A stretch of DNA of 64,000 nt from Closterium sp. Naga37s-1 (taxonomy: Eukaryota; Streptophyta; Zygnematophyceae; Desmidiales; Closteriaceae). The notes below the pieces were generated by a model. It did not search any database, was not told the origin of the DNA, and saw only the letters and a program-made list of their open reading frames with translations. Every line of letters starts with the position of its first letter. Positions within the stretch are counted from its first letter, which is position 1. The translations under genes and the position numbers were made by a program. Where the stretch lies: NCBI GenBank assembly GCA_947471745.1, contig CANJKZ010001023.1, positions 1,688,501 to 1,752,500 of the forward strand, written 5' to 3'. This document shows positions 11,394 to 21,433 of this stretch, one piece after another.

Positions 11394-11640
11394 CTGCCCT
11401 GCAGCAGTTGCCACGGAGCCTTCTTCCGCCGTCGCGGCCCTGCCCTGCAGCAGCTGTCGCGGAGCCTCCTGCCGCGGTCGCGGCCCTGCCCTGCAGCAGC
11501 TGCCGCGGAGCCTCCTGCCGCAGTCGCGGCCCCGCCCTGCAGCAGCTGCCGCGGAGCCTTCTGCCGCCGTTGCGGCCCCGCCCTGCGGCTGTCACGGCCC
11601 CGCCCTGCAGCAGCTGTCGCGGTCCTGCCCTACCGCCGAC
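11394..11640 (+). repeat. 46-bp minisatellite in element C leader
   Basis: About four full units of 46 bp beginning CTGCCCTGCAGCAG and ending GTCGCGGCC, at 11,394, 11,440, 11,486 and 11,532, followed by partial units. A shorter GC-rich repeat with CGCGCGTCGCGCTGCAGCC cores precedes it (11,100-11,280), and TGCC repeats follow (11,745-11,790). Confidence 0.8.
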
Positions 11641-11905
11641 GCGGCCCTGCTCTGCCGCAGCTGTCGCGGCCCCGCCGTCGCCGCCGTCGTGCGCCTGCCC
11701 TTCCCGCCACTGGTGAGCACCTGCCTTGTTCGCGCACTGCCGCGCCTGCCTGCCTGCCTGCCACGCCTGCCTGCCTGCCTGCCTGCCGCGCCTGCCCTGC
11801 CTGCGCGGCCACTGCTGCTACTGCTGCTCCTTCTGTTACTACTGCTAGGCTCTTACTGCTGCTGCTACTGCTACTACTGCTACTGCTGCTACTGGCGGTG
11901 GCCAG

Positions 11906-13507
11906 ATGCAGCTCCAGCGACGTCCGCGTGAGTCTCTCACGCCCCAGCAGCTTCGGGAGTGGTACGCTAGTTGGGGTTGTGGCGGTCGCCGTCGTGGCTG
12001 TCGCCCTGGAGCTGGTCAGTCGGGAGCGTCTGGCAGTGGCCAGCTGCAGCTGCAGCGGCGTCCGCGCGAGACACTTACGCCCCAGCAGCTTCGTGAGTGG
12101 TACGCTCAGAGTAGAGGGTCTTTGAGTTCCGTTCGCAGCACGTACGTCATTCGCACAGGTGATCGGACTGGTCAGGCTTGCGGGACGCCTGGTCACACAC
12201 ACTCCCGCTGCTTCGCCCGTCTGAGCGAAGCCTGGCGTACAGAGTTTGGAGACGACGCTGAGCTCCCCTCCTGGCTGGAGCTGCTTGGACAGAGGGTAGA
12301 TATCTTTGCTCTTGACTATGATGCTATTCTCACTGCCATGTATGCATTGCCTACTAGTGCTGACGGTGCCTATTACCTGTGCGTACCGCCTGACCCAGGT
12401 ATAGAGCTTGCTGCTCTAGGTGCTGGTGAGGCTGCTGCTCTAGGTGCTAGTGCGTCTCCTGCTCTAGGTGCTGGTGAGGCTGCTGCTCCAGGTGCTGGTG
12501 AGTCTGCTCTCTCTGGTACTGCGCCTGCTGAGGCCTTGTACACCTTCACACTTGACTCCGGTGCTTCTCGCTCCTTCTTTCGCGACAGCACCACCCTCAC
12601 GCCGCTCAGTCGGCCGGTTGCAGTCTCCCTGGCAGACCCCTCTGGGGGTCCAGTCCGTGCGACCTCCACCACTGTCCTCCCTTGTCCTGCTGTCCCGTCC
12701 GGCACACTGTCGGGTCTTTACCTCCCCTCGTTCTCTACGAACTTGGTGGCGGGTTCTGCGCTCCAGGACGCGGGTGTTCACCAGTTCACCCCTGCCAACA
12801 AGCGTGTGACACACTGCACGTGTGCTCAGACGGGTCGTCACTTGGCTACCTTCACTCGGCAGCCGGGGTCGGGCCTGTACACACTGACCACTGAGTCCCC
12901 TCAGGTAGCTGCGTCTGCGTCTGCGTCAGGTCAGCTAGCGGCCCCCTGCTCGTGTCGCGCCTTGTCGCACGAGACCCTCCTTTGGCACCACCGCCTTGGT
13001 CACCCCTCGGTGCAGCGCCTTCGTGTCCTTGTCTCTGGTCTTCCCAGGGTTCTCCCTCCCCTCCCACCCTCGCCTGCTCCTCCTTGTCTTCCTTGTGTCG
13101 AGGGGCGGCAGCGCGCCGCTCCTCACTCCTCCTCGTTCCCTCCCACAGAGGCTCCCCTGCAGACTCTCCACCTGGACGTGTGGGGCCCAGCCCGCGTCCG
13201 TGGACAGGGCCACGAGCGGTACTTCCTGCTGGTCGTCGACGACTACACGCGTTACAGCACGCTCTTCCCCTTGCGCACCAAGGGTGAGGTCCCTGATGTT
13301 TTGATCCTTGGATCCGCGCTGCCCGTCTCCAGCTCCGCGAGCGGTTCCAGTCGGACTTTCCTGTCCTGCGTCTGCACTCTGACAGATGTGGTGAGTTCTC
13401 CTCAGACCTCTTGGCAGCCTTCTGTGCGGAGCACGGCATCCGCCAGACGTTTACGCTTCCGGCCTCTCTGCAGCAGAATGGGGTTGCTGAGCGCCGCATT
13501 GGCTTAG
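11906..13507 (+). CDS. Element C nucleocapsid-protease-integrase frame
   Basis: Open stretch of about 533 codons. It starts with two copies of the LTPQQLREWY module (about 11,933 and 12,070), then a Cys/His nucleocapsid-like segment (CGTPGHTHSRC), protease (FTLDSGASRSFF), gag-pre-integrase (LLWHHRLGHPSVQRL, CLPCVEGRQ) and the first integrase segment (LHLDVWGPARV). It belongs to a broken element and is not expected to be functional. Confidence 0.8.
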   Translation: MQLQRRPRESLTPQQLREWYASWGCGGRRRGCRPGAGQSGASGSGQLQLQRRPRETLTPQQLREWYAQSRGSLSSVRSTYVIRTGDRTGQACGTPGHTHSRCFARLSEAWRTEFGDDAELPSWLELLGQRVDIFALDYDAILTAMYALPTSADGAYYLCVPPDPGIELAALGAGEAAALGASASPALGAGEAAAPGAGESALSGTAPAEALYTFTLDSGASRSFFRDSTTLTPLSRPVAVSLADPSGGPVRATSTTVLPCPAVPSGTLSGLYLPSFSTNLVAGSALQDAGVHQFTPANKRVTHCTCAQTGRHLATFTRQPGSGLYTLTTESPQVAASASASGQLAAPCSCRALSHETLLWHHRLGHPSVQRLRVLVSGLPRVLPPLPPSPAPPCLPCVEGRQRAAPHSSSFPPTEAPLQTLHLDVWGPARVRGQGHERYFLLVVDDYTRYSTLFPLRTKGEVPDVLILGSALPVSSSASGSSRTFLSCVCTLTDVVSSPQTSWQPSVRSTASARRLRFRPLCSRMGLLSAALA

Positions 13508-15031
13508 TCATGGAGGTCGCTCGTACCTCCATGATCCATGCGGCTGCCCCCCATTTTCTGTGGCCGTTTGCGGTCCGATACGCCGCGCATCAGCTCAACC
13601 TCTGGCCCCGTGTCTCCTTGCCGGAGACCTCGCCCACACTGCTGTGGACGGGGAAGGTTGGCGATGCATAGCGTTTCCGGGTCTGGGGTGCTCGTGCCTT
13701 TGTCCGCGATACCACCGCGGACAAGCTCTCCGCCCGCGCTGTTCCTTGTGTCTTCCTTGGCTTTGTCCCTGACGCGCCTGGTTGGCAGTTTTACCACCCC
13801 ACCTGTCGCCGTGTCTTCCTCTCTGAGGACGTCACGTTTGACGAGTCGGTTCCCTTTTACCGTCTCTTCCCCGACCGCACTGCCCCTCTCCCCCCCCCGC
13901 CACTCTTCCTCACTCCAGGTGCTTCCCAGGTAGACCCCCTCCCCGCTCCCGGTCCTGCTCCTTCAGGTGTGTCTCAGGTAGACCCTCCTCCCTTGACTGC
14001 GCCGGTTGAGGTCACTGGTGACTCAGGGTGGTGCTGCTTCTGGGGGTGCTGAGCCTGGAGGTGCGGAGCCTGGGGGTGCTGAGCGGGGGGGTGCGGAGCC
14101 TGGAGGTGCGGAGCCTGGGGGTGCGGAGACTGGAGGTGCTGAGCCTGGGGGTACAAAGTCTGGGGGTGCTGCACCTGGGGGCGCTGAGGCGTCTGGTGAG
14201 CAGTCTCCCTGGAGCGGCTATCTGCGTAGTTGCTCCGCTGGTGCGTCGCCGCTGCACTCTGATCGTCGACTCCCTCTCTCCCCAGAGCAGCTGCTTGAGT
14301 GGTACGTTGGCCGTCAGGGTCGCGCTGCTGGAGCTAGGGGCCCTGCTGCGGGAGGCGCTGGAGCTGTTGACTCTGCTACTGGAGTTGTTTCTACTGGAGG
14401 TTCTGGAGCTGTTGAGGGTGCTGGAGCTGGAGGTTCTGGAGCCGCTGGAGGTGCTGGCGCTGGTGGCGCTGGAGCTGGAGGTTCTGGAGCTACTGCGGGT
14501 ACTGGCACTGGGGGCTCTGGAGCTGCTGCGGGTGCCAGCGCTGAGGGTTCTGAGTCTGCTGTTGCGCGGTCTCCTTGGAGTAGCCGCCTTCGTCCGCGTG
14601 TGCCTCTCACCTAACAGCAGCTGCACCACTGGTACGGTCGCCGTCAGTGTCGCGCTTCTGGAGCTCGGGGCTCTGCCGCTGGAGGTACTTCTGCTGACGT
14701 CACTGGAGATGGGAGTGGTGCTGGTCCCGGAGGTGCTCGTACTGGAGGTACTGGAGCTGCTGGGGCTGGAGGTGCTGAGCCTGAGGGTGGTACAACTGGA
14801 GACACTGGGTCTGGGGGTGCTGCTGCTGGAGACACTGGGACAGGAGTTGCCGGTTCTGGGGGTGCTGCTGCTGGTGGAGCTGGTCCTGGAGGAGCTGGCG
14901 CTGAGGGGTCTGGAGCTGTTGGAGGTGCTGGAGCTGCTGAGGGTGCTGGAGCTGTTGGTGCTGGTGGCGCTGCACAGCCGCGCCTGTTCTTTGCTCCACC
15001 GTCTCCATCGTCTCAGCCACCGTCTGACTCT

Positions 15032-16438
15032 GTGCTTCGCCAGGTTCTTAGTCTCCCTTCGTCTACTGGTCTTCCATTACAGCCTGGCTCACCGCTGCCT
15101 GCTCCTTCTCCTTACACTGAGCAGACAGGGGGTCTTACTGAGCGTCAAGAGCCTGCGTCGCGTCCTGTCACGCCTGTCCGTTCTAGTCGTTCCGGTCGTC
15201 GTGTTCCTAGTTCGCGTCAGCCGGCTGTCCCCGGCACCCACCTCGTAGTCCGTCGTCCTTCCTCTCCTCCGCAGCGTGTTCCCCTGCCATCCCCTCCTGC
15301 GTCCTCTCTGCCTACTGTTCCTGAGCCTAAGTCTGACCGCACCCGTGCTGCTCACCCTGCTGTCACGCGTCTGCTAGCCACAGTTGTCACTGACCCGTCG
15401 TTTGAGTCTGCTGCTGCGTCTGCCTTAGTCGCTAAGCTTGTTGACTTTGCTGCTGCCTGTCGTCTAGACTACGCCGCTAGTCTTGTTGCCGAGTCTGAGT
15501 CTGTCTGTCCTCCGTCCGTCGGGGGTGAGTGTGCTCTTAGCACGGACGTCCTTGAGGACAGGCAGGAGGACCTTGAGTGTCTTGCAGCCGCTGCGCCTCA
15601 TCTCGTGTCCATGCTACTTGCCCCTGAGGGAGACCCGGATGCTCCAGACATCCCGACCCCGCGCTCTTACGCTGAGGCGATCGCGGGTGAGTACTCCTCT
15701 CAGTGGCAGACAGCCATGGACGCAGAGATGGCATCCTGGAAGTCCACAGGCACTTACGTCGACGAGGTTCCCCCTCCTTGGGCGAACATCATCAGTGGCA
15801 TGTGGATTTTCAGGGTTAAGCGGCCGCCAGGTTCTCCGCCTGTCTTCAAGGCTCGTTACATTGCTCGAGGCTTCAGTCAGCGGGAGGGAGTTGACTTCTT
15901 CCAGACCTTCTCCCCCACCCCGAAGATGACCACTCTTCGCGTGCTGCTGCACGTTGCCGCTCAGCGTGACTACGAGCTTCACTCTCTTGACTTCAGCACA
16001 GCTTTCTTACAGGGCAGCCTGCACGAGGAGATCTGTCTGCGCCGTCCACCTGGCTTCACTGGGTCGTTCCCTCCTGGTACCCAGTGGAGCCTCCGACGGC
16101 CAGTCTACGGTCTCCGCCAGGCGCCACGTGAGTGGCACGACACACTGAGGACGACACTTGCTGCTCTTGGGTTTGCTCCGTCGACTGCTGACCCGTCGCT
16201 GTTTCTGCGCACTGACACTTGGCTGCCGCCGTTCTACATCCGCGTGTACGTCGACGACTTGGTCTTTGCCACTGCTGACACTGAGGCTCTCACCCTGGTG
16301 AAGTCGGAGCTGCAGAAGAGACACACGTGCACAGACCTGGGTGAGCTGCGCAGTTACCTTGGCTTGCAGATCACCCGGGACAGAGCACGCCGCACCATCA
16401 CACTGACTCAGTCACACATGGTGCAGCAGGTCCTTTAG
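15032..16438 (+). CDS. Element C reverse transcriptase frame
   Basis: Open stretch of about 468 codons covering the end of the linker and the copia RT domain: TGTYVDEVPPPW, VKRPPGSPPVFKARYIARGF, QREGVDFFQTFSPTPKM, LDFSTAFLQGSL, the catalytic box VYVDDLVFATAD and LGLQITRDRA. Part of a fossil element. Confidence 0.85.
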   Translation: MLRQVLSLPSSTGLPLQPGSPLPAPSPYTEQTGGLTERQEPASRPVTPVRSSRSGRRVPSSRQPAVPGTHLVVRRPSSPPQRVPLPSPPASSLPTVPEPKSDRTRAAHPAVTRLLATVVTDPSFESAAASALVAKLVDFAAACRLDYAASLVAESESVCPPSVGGECALSTDVLEDRQEDLECLAAAAPHLVSMLLAPEGDPDAPDIPTPRSYAEAIAGEYSSQWQTAMDAEMASWKSTGTYVDEVPPPWANIISGMWIFRVKRPPGSPPVFKARYIARGFSQREGVDFFQTFSPTPKMTTLRVLLHVAAQRDYELHSLDFSTAFLQGSLHEEICLRRPPGFTGSFPPGTQWSLRRPVYGLRQAPREWHDTLRTTLAALGFAPSTADPSLFLRTDTWLPPFYIRVYVDDLVFATADTEALTLVKSELQKRHTCTDLGELRSYLGLQITRDRARRTITLTQSHMVQQVL

Positions 16439-16687
16439 CGCTTCGGCTTCACCTGGTCCTCGCCACAGCACACTCCTCTGGCTACAGGTCACTCGCTCTC
16501 AGCTCCACCTTCGGACGAGTCCGTAGAGCCGAGTGGTCCTTACCCAGAGCTAGTGGGCTGCCTCATGTACCTGATGACCTTCACTCGTCCTGACTTTGCG
16601 TACCCTCTTGGCCTTCTGGCTCGCTACGTGGCTCCTGGTCGGCACCGAAAGGTGCACATGGATGCTGCTTAGAGGGTACTACGCTAC

Positions 16688-17224
16688 TTGTGCAGTACAT
16701 GGGGCATGGGGCTCGTGCTTGGAGGGCGGAGCCCAGTTGTCCTCACTGGGCACTCAGACGCTTCTTGGGTTGACGACCAGGCTACCCAGCGGTCGTCACA
16801 GGGTTACACCTTCAGTCTTGGCTCTGGCTCTGTTTCTTGGCGTTCTACACGCTCGTCTTCAGTTCTCAGCTCCAGTTGTGAGGCTGAGATCTACGCCACA
16901 GCCATGGCTGCACAGGAGTTACGCTGGCTCACCCACCTGCTGACCGACCTGGGAGAGCGGCCTCGTTCTCCTCTAGTGCTGTACGTCGACAACAAGGCAG
17001 CCATTGCCTTGTTTGAGGAGCAAAGACTGGAGCACAGAACGAAGCACATCGCTCTGCGTTACTTCCTAGCTCGAGAGTTGCAGCATCGTGGTCAGCTTCG
17101 TCTTGCTCACGTGGCCACTCGGGCCAACACTGCTGATATATTCACCAAGGCACTTCCGTCTGGTGATCATCAGCGTTTCTGCACTTTGTTAGGCCTTGTG
17201 TCCACTTTTCCTCACTTGCTGTAG
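16688..17224 (+). CDS. Element C RNase H frame
   Basis: Copia RNase H segment with TGHSDASWVDDQATQRSSQG, SSSCEAEIYATAMAAQELRW, LYVDNKAAIAL and the closing NTADIFTKALPSGDHQRF. It ends about 230 bp before the 3' LTR, as in elements D and H. Fossil. Confidence 0.85.
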   Translation: MCSTWGMGLVLGGRSPVVLTGHSDASWVDDQATQRSSQGYTFSLGSGSVSWRSTRSSSVLSSSCEAEIYATAMAAQELRWLTHLLTDLGERPRSPLVLYVDNKAAIALFEEQRLEHRTKHIALRYFLARELQHRGQLRLAHVATRANTADIFTKALPSGDHQRFCTLLGLVSTFPHLL

Positions 17225-17329
17225 ACTTTGCTTGTACTGTGATCTATATATATACCTGCATGTTTGCTCTGCTAGGTAGAGATCACTGTACTGCTGTTGT
17301 TGTTGCATATATACATCTGCATGTGAACT

Positions 17330-17421
17330 GGCCTTGTGGCCCTTTGCTTGTGCTTAGTGTGTGTGGTGACGTTGTGATCCACCCTGAGCTTGATTTGCTC
17401 CTCTTGACTGGTCTTGTGACC
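17330..17421 (+). other. Paired hairpins in 3' noncoding region of C
   Basis: GGCC-TTGT-GGCC at 17,330-17,341 and GGTC-TTGT-GACC at 17,410-17,421, about 80 bp apart, upstream of the polypurine tract. Same arrangement as in element B. Confidence 0.5.
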
Positions 17422-17453
17422 CCTTGCTCTCCCCCACTTTGCCTATGGGGGTG

Positions 17454-17587
17454 TGTCAAATGATATATCTGCCATATATGTTTAGGCTGTAGTGGGGTAG
17501 CCAATATGGGGTACAGCCCCTTTTAGGGTTTTACATTTGTACCCAACTCTTTCATAGTTCATTCATTCCTGTTGCTAGATTCTAACA
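17454..17587 (+). repeat. Element C 3' LTR
   Basis: 134-bp TGTCAAATG...TCTAACA repeat preceded by CTATGGGGGTG (polypurine tract, 17,443-17,453). The 5' partner is not in the window. Confidence 0.8.
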
Positions 17588-17592
17588 GTATT

Positions 17593-19334
17593 TCCCCAGG
17601 GTGCTCCGGGCGGTGACGACGACGACGGCGTCGAGTACTGGTCACGCGATGGGCTCCCCGAGAAACTTCCGACACCATCTTATCCTCCACGTAATCGAAA
17701 GCGCCCTCACCCTTCTTCATAGAACCGTGATGCCCGCCCCCCCTCTCCCAGGCACAAGGTTAATGAGCACAAGCGTCTGGCCTATACTGGCTCCGAGAAG
17801 TTGAAGTGGGTCGCGCAGCTGGATGTGGTAGTGTCGGTGTGCACTTTGGCTCGCGAGAGTGGCATGCATCGCAAGTGCCTCACCAACTAGAAGCATGCTG
17901 CGGAGTTCCTCAAGGAAGCCCACTCTGCTAGGAAGCGCATGCACGGTCGCGAGAGAGCGTCGTGGTACCGGCCGATGGAGATTAAGGTGTACAAGAAACT
18001 GCTCGACTTGCACCGCAAGGGAACCGCGGTGTCCGTCGGCCGCCTGCAGGAGTGGTCCCGGGAGTTCATGAAGATACCTACCCCCTTGTGAAGTGGAAAG
18101 GGAGCCAATGGTGGTCGGACCGGTTCCGCCAGCGGTGGAATCTCAGCGTGCGAATGAAGACGAAGGTTGCCCAGAAAACCGACGCCCGTAAGAATTACGG
18201 TGCTTACGTATGCCTTGTTTTCGCACTTCTTATTTACTAACCGTAACCCTTTGTACCCACCCTATGTACCACCGTTTCGCAGATGTCGCGGAGCAGTGCA
18301 AGAAGTTCTGGCAATACGTCCGTAGCAAGCGTTGCAAGCGCGGCATCGAGACGACGTGGATTATCAACGCCGACCAGACGCCGCTCTGGCTGGAGATGGC
18401 CGCCACCACCAACGTCGATCAAACCGGAGTTCGGTCGGTGCCCACCAGGAGTGCGGGGTACCAGAAGGAGCGCGTGACCGTGATGGCGTGCACGGCGGAC
18501 GGGATGAAGCTCAACCCGTGGGTCTTTCTCAAGCGGAAGACAGTGCCGAAAGGCATTTTCCCACCGAGTAAGACATGTTCTTTTGTTTTTGTGCCTGGCT
18601 GTGGTTGTTCTATTAAAAAAATATGACACGCCAATGTTGGTTGGGCAGATGTGGTCGTGGCGTGCCACGAGAACGGGTGGATGGACGCGGAGGGCGTCAT
18701 TTGATGGCTTGAGGGGTGCGTGAAGCCCTTCTTAAAGCCCGAGTTTGGGAGGCATGCAAGGAGCTCGATGTTCGTACTGGATTACTACCGCGGTCACCTC
18801 ACTGAGGGGGTGAAGGCGAAATTCCGCGAGCTCAACTGCGTGCCGGCGATCATCCCGTCTGGCTGCACGGCGGAGGTACAGTCGATGTCTCCATCAACAA
18901 GAGCTTTAAGGCGAGCGTCCGCCAGCAGTACCAGAGGTGGTTTTAGGAAGAGGGCCAAGAACAGCTGACCAAAGCAGGTACGGCAGCTACGCGACTAATC
19001 CGTGTGCCCTTCCAATACGGGTATCCCCCCTTTGTTGCGCTAACTGGATTCTATCTGGTGGGTTTTTGTTGGTGTAGGGAACTTGAAGAAGCCGCCCCCA
19101 GAGGTGGTTGTCCGGTGGATCTCACGGGCTTGGAAGGCAGTGCCTGCCGATCTCATCAAGCGCGCCTTCCTCACCTGTGGCATTAGCAACGTGCTTGACG
19201 GCAGTGAGGACGGGCTCGCCATGGCGCACAGGCGGAGCCAGCTGACAACGGAAGTGGACGTCAATGATGCTATCATCGCCGATGGCTTCTTTGGCAACAA
19301 CTGCGAGGAGCCCGAGTCTGACGAGGAGGAGTAG
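17593..19334 (+). pseudogene. Pogo/Tigger-like DDE transposase, decayed, with introns
   Basis: Related to the CENP-B/Tigger/jerky group of Tc1-mariner transposases. An N-terminal helix-turn-helix region is followed by a CENPB-type DNA-binding stretch (WWSDRFRQRWNLSVRMKTK, near 18,111) and a DDE_1 catalytic domain: first Asp in WIINADQTPLWLEM (about 18,358), second in FVLDYYRGHLT (about 18,773), third region around 18,880. The C-terminus is VDVNDAIIADGFFGNN and EESDEEE-like acid. Three GT-AG introns are likely: 18,188-18,282, 18,568-18,648 and 18,978-19,077. Decay is visible as in-frame stops at 17,888 (TAG), 18,702 (TGA) and 18,944 (TAG) and a frame change near 18,875-18,885. Terminal inverted repeats were not identified. 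Copia element C ends only about 5 bp upstream. It could be a domesticated-then-lost host gene instead. Confidence 0.8.
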
Positions 19335-20060
19335 ATTCTAGGTAGATAGGCAAAACTACGAGATGTTTAGTTTGAAATGAAGAAATTGTCAGTGCAAATC
19401 TTATCTTGTTAGACTTGACAGTGTTGATTGTTAGTATTTTTTTAATGAGACCTCCAGAAACTTAAAAGGGTGCGCTTATAAAAAGTAAAGCCTCCAAAGG
19501 GGGAGCGCTTATAATCGAGTTCCGGCCATAAGCGCCATGCTCCAGATAGAAGTGCCGGCGCCCTTAATCGGACGGTGCCTACATCCGGGGCCATACAGTA
19601 CTTTTGATATTATAGGTAAAAACCTATTAAAATAATGGTACTTGACATATTTCTCACTTCCCGGTATCTACAAATGGTTGCTCACACCGTATGTTACACT
19701 CATGCGTATATACCATCGTACTGGTGCGCTTATAGCCGGTTGGCGATTATAAGCCCACCCTATTTCAGGGTCATCTTTGGATGTAAGTCAAAACCCTTCA
19801 TCCTTAGATAAGCCGACCCCCTTCAACCCTTTTGAAGCCCATATGGAATTTGTATTACGGTCCCACATTTTAATAACTTAACTATCTCCTAAATATTTTC
19901 ATAACCATTGTAAGGAGTTACACCTACACAATAGCTAACCTACTCTGTCCTAGGATCATCGCCTGCAGCGATGGAGGTGAATCCTATTTTAGTTCTGGTT
20001 GCAGTCGGCGGTGGGGTCATCCGAGTCTTCCGCCTCCTCCCCATCCCCTCCATCCTCCCC
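19335..20060. other. Intergenic, no gene seen
   Basis: AT-richer sequence after the pogo-like gene. Several phrases about GCGCTTATA recur (for example about 19,470-19,510 and 19,725-19,745), suggesting a decayed short repeat. No coding support. Confidence 0.5.
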
Positions 20061-20076
20061 ATCCGACTAGAGCTCT

Positions 20077-20361
20077 TCAACATTGTTCCCAAAAATAATC
20101 ATTCGCCGCCACTATGTCATCGACATCGATGGATATTGGTTCGCCGTTGCGACGGTGCTGCAAGCACAGCTCGTCCTGGGAACCATTGAGCGCGTTTCTG
20201 ATGCCACAGGTAAGGAAGGCCTTCTTGATGAGAGCTGCAGGCACTGCTCTCCATGCTTTTGCGATCCACCTGAGCGTCAGCTGACCTGGTTGACTTTGAG
20301 GCGGTCGACCCACTTGATCTTCTTGCCGCCGGTGTAGGCATGCGCTTCCTTGTCGTAACAT
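20077..20361 (-). pseudogene. Second pogo-like transposase fragment (C-terminus)
   Basis: The minus-strand frame encodes LTLRWIAKAWRAVPAALIKK, AFLTCGIRNALNGSQDE and ISIDVDDIVAANDYF. This aligns residue by residue with the C-terminal part of the transposase at 19,078-19,334 (VVVRWISRAWKAVPADLIKR, VDVNDAIIADGFF), but the two are clearly diverged. The DDE catalytic region was not found next to it. The minus-strand open stretch at 20,389-20,790 includes an Asp-rich WQDDDDDWLEHANG segment and might be part of the same gene; that is uncertain. Confidence 0.7.
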
Positions 20362-20869
20362 TGCTTCTTGGGAGAGGGGACGGGCATCTCAATTTGCACA
20401 TGAAGGATGATGGCGTTTACAATTAGGAGGCGGGCAATTTTTCAAGGAAACCGTCATCTGACCAGTACTCCACGCGTTCATTGTCCCGTTAGCATGTTCT
20501 AACCAATCGTCGTCGTCGTCCTGCCATACACGCTCCAGGTGCAAGGTACGATGGTGTTCGGTAGTGGCCCCGGTCTCGATCGGCTCCGACGCGTTGTCGG
20601 CTGCAGCATCGGTCTCGGTCGGCTCAGACGCGTTGTCGGCTGGTAAAAGCAGAGCATCGGCTGACCATGCATAATCAAGGGCAAAAAAGGAGGTGAGGGA
20701 TGAGTGGGTGGCGCCGGCGGGGCTGGTGGCGCTAGCAGGGCAGGCGCTGCAGGAGGATTCGGAGGAACATGAGGATAGGAGCGGTGCCACGGGACATCGT
20801 GGCAGCCAAGACGAACACCAAGTCTAGGCAACCTTTTAAACAGAAAGCTTGAGCCAGGCAGTTCCGCCA

Positions 20870-21299
20870 TGATTTAGGCTCTAGGATGGGAGGTGGAAGG
20901 AAATCAGATCTTTCATCGTTGAAATGAACCTGATTCTGGCCACCCCCATCAAGACCCCTGCCACAAGGCACCCCGAGTTCCTCATCGAGAACCTAAAGGG
21001 AATCCACATGGTCCTCGCAGAGGAACCGGGTGTCAAAGCGAGAGGCATGGTAGGAAGGGAATCTATTGCATTCCCTTTCTATTTGACCGCCTTACCACAA
21101 ACCCTGCCTTGTTGGCTTCTTTTAACCGGAACATCCTTGCCGCCTCACACCTCATTTCTACACCCGTTGGCTTCAGCATGCGCTGCAAGGTAAGCCCATT
21201 AGCCAGACGTAGGCCAACTTGGATGCGTTGGCGCAGATATCGTTCCCTTAGGCTTTTTTTTTCCCGAAATTTCGCTAGTTGAACCTGTGTGATCGCTTC
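20870..21299. other. Intergenic, no supported gene
   Basis: A plus-strand open stretch (20,924-21,193) has no recognisable domain and no flanking gene-like signals. I see nothing else here. Confidence 0.4.
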
Positions 21300-21433
21300 T
21301 CTATTGAAATCGCAACTTAGGTAGGTAGGGAGAATTATGCTTGACTAGGGAAAGGGGTAGTGTACAAGAACAATGTGCCCAAAAAGATTCAACTAACTAC
21401 AGCCTACCCAATATATGTAAACATAGTTTGACA
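21300..21433 (-). repeat. Solo-LTR-like remnant
   Basis: The right edge reads on the minus strand TGTCAAACTATGTTTACATA followed by TGGGTAGGCTGTAG, matching the start of the LTRs of A, C, D and H (TGTCAAA, then TGTTTAGGCTGTAGTGGGGTAG in C). No pol or polypurine tract adjoins it. The left boundary is uncertain. Confidence 0.5.

Larger units (their letters stand above)
11100..17587 (+). mobile_element. Copia element C (+), 5' end hidden by A
   Basis: GC-rich Ty1/copia element on the plus strand. Seen in order are a leader with minisatellites (11,100-11,900), a nucleocapsid-like segment (about 12,130-12,220), protease with LDSGAS (about 12,553), gag-pre-integrase (12,965-13,110), integrase (13,150-13,780), an EPGGA/Gly-Ala linker (13,850-15,100), RT (about 15,650-16,480, VYVDDLVFAT near 16,245), RNase H (about 16,690-17,224), 3' noncoding region, polypurine tract and 3' LTR. 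No capsid domain is seen in the visible part. Several breaks; fossil. Its 5' LTR is not in view because element A occupies the left side. The right flank is the pogo-like transposase gene. Confidence 0.88.

Noticed and set aside
20924-21193. 89-codon plus-strand frame as a small gene
   Set aside because: No domain, no splice or promoter context, and codon pattern not convincing.
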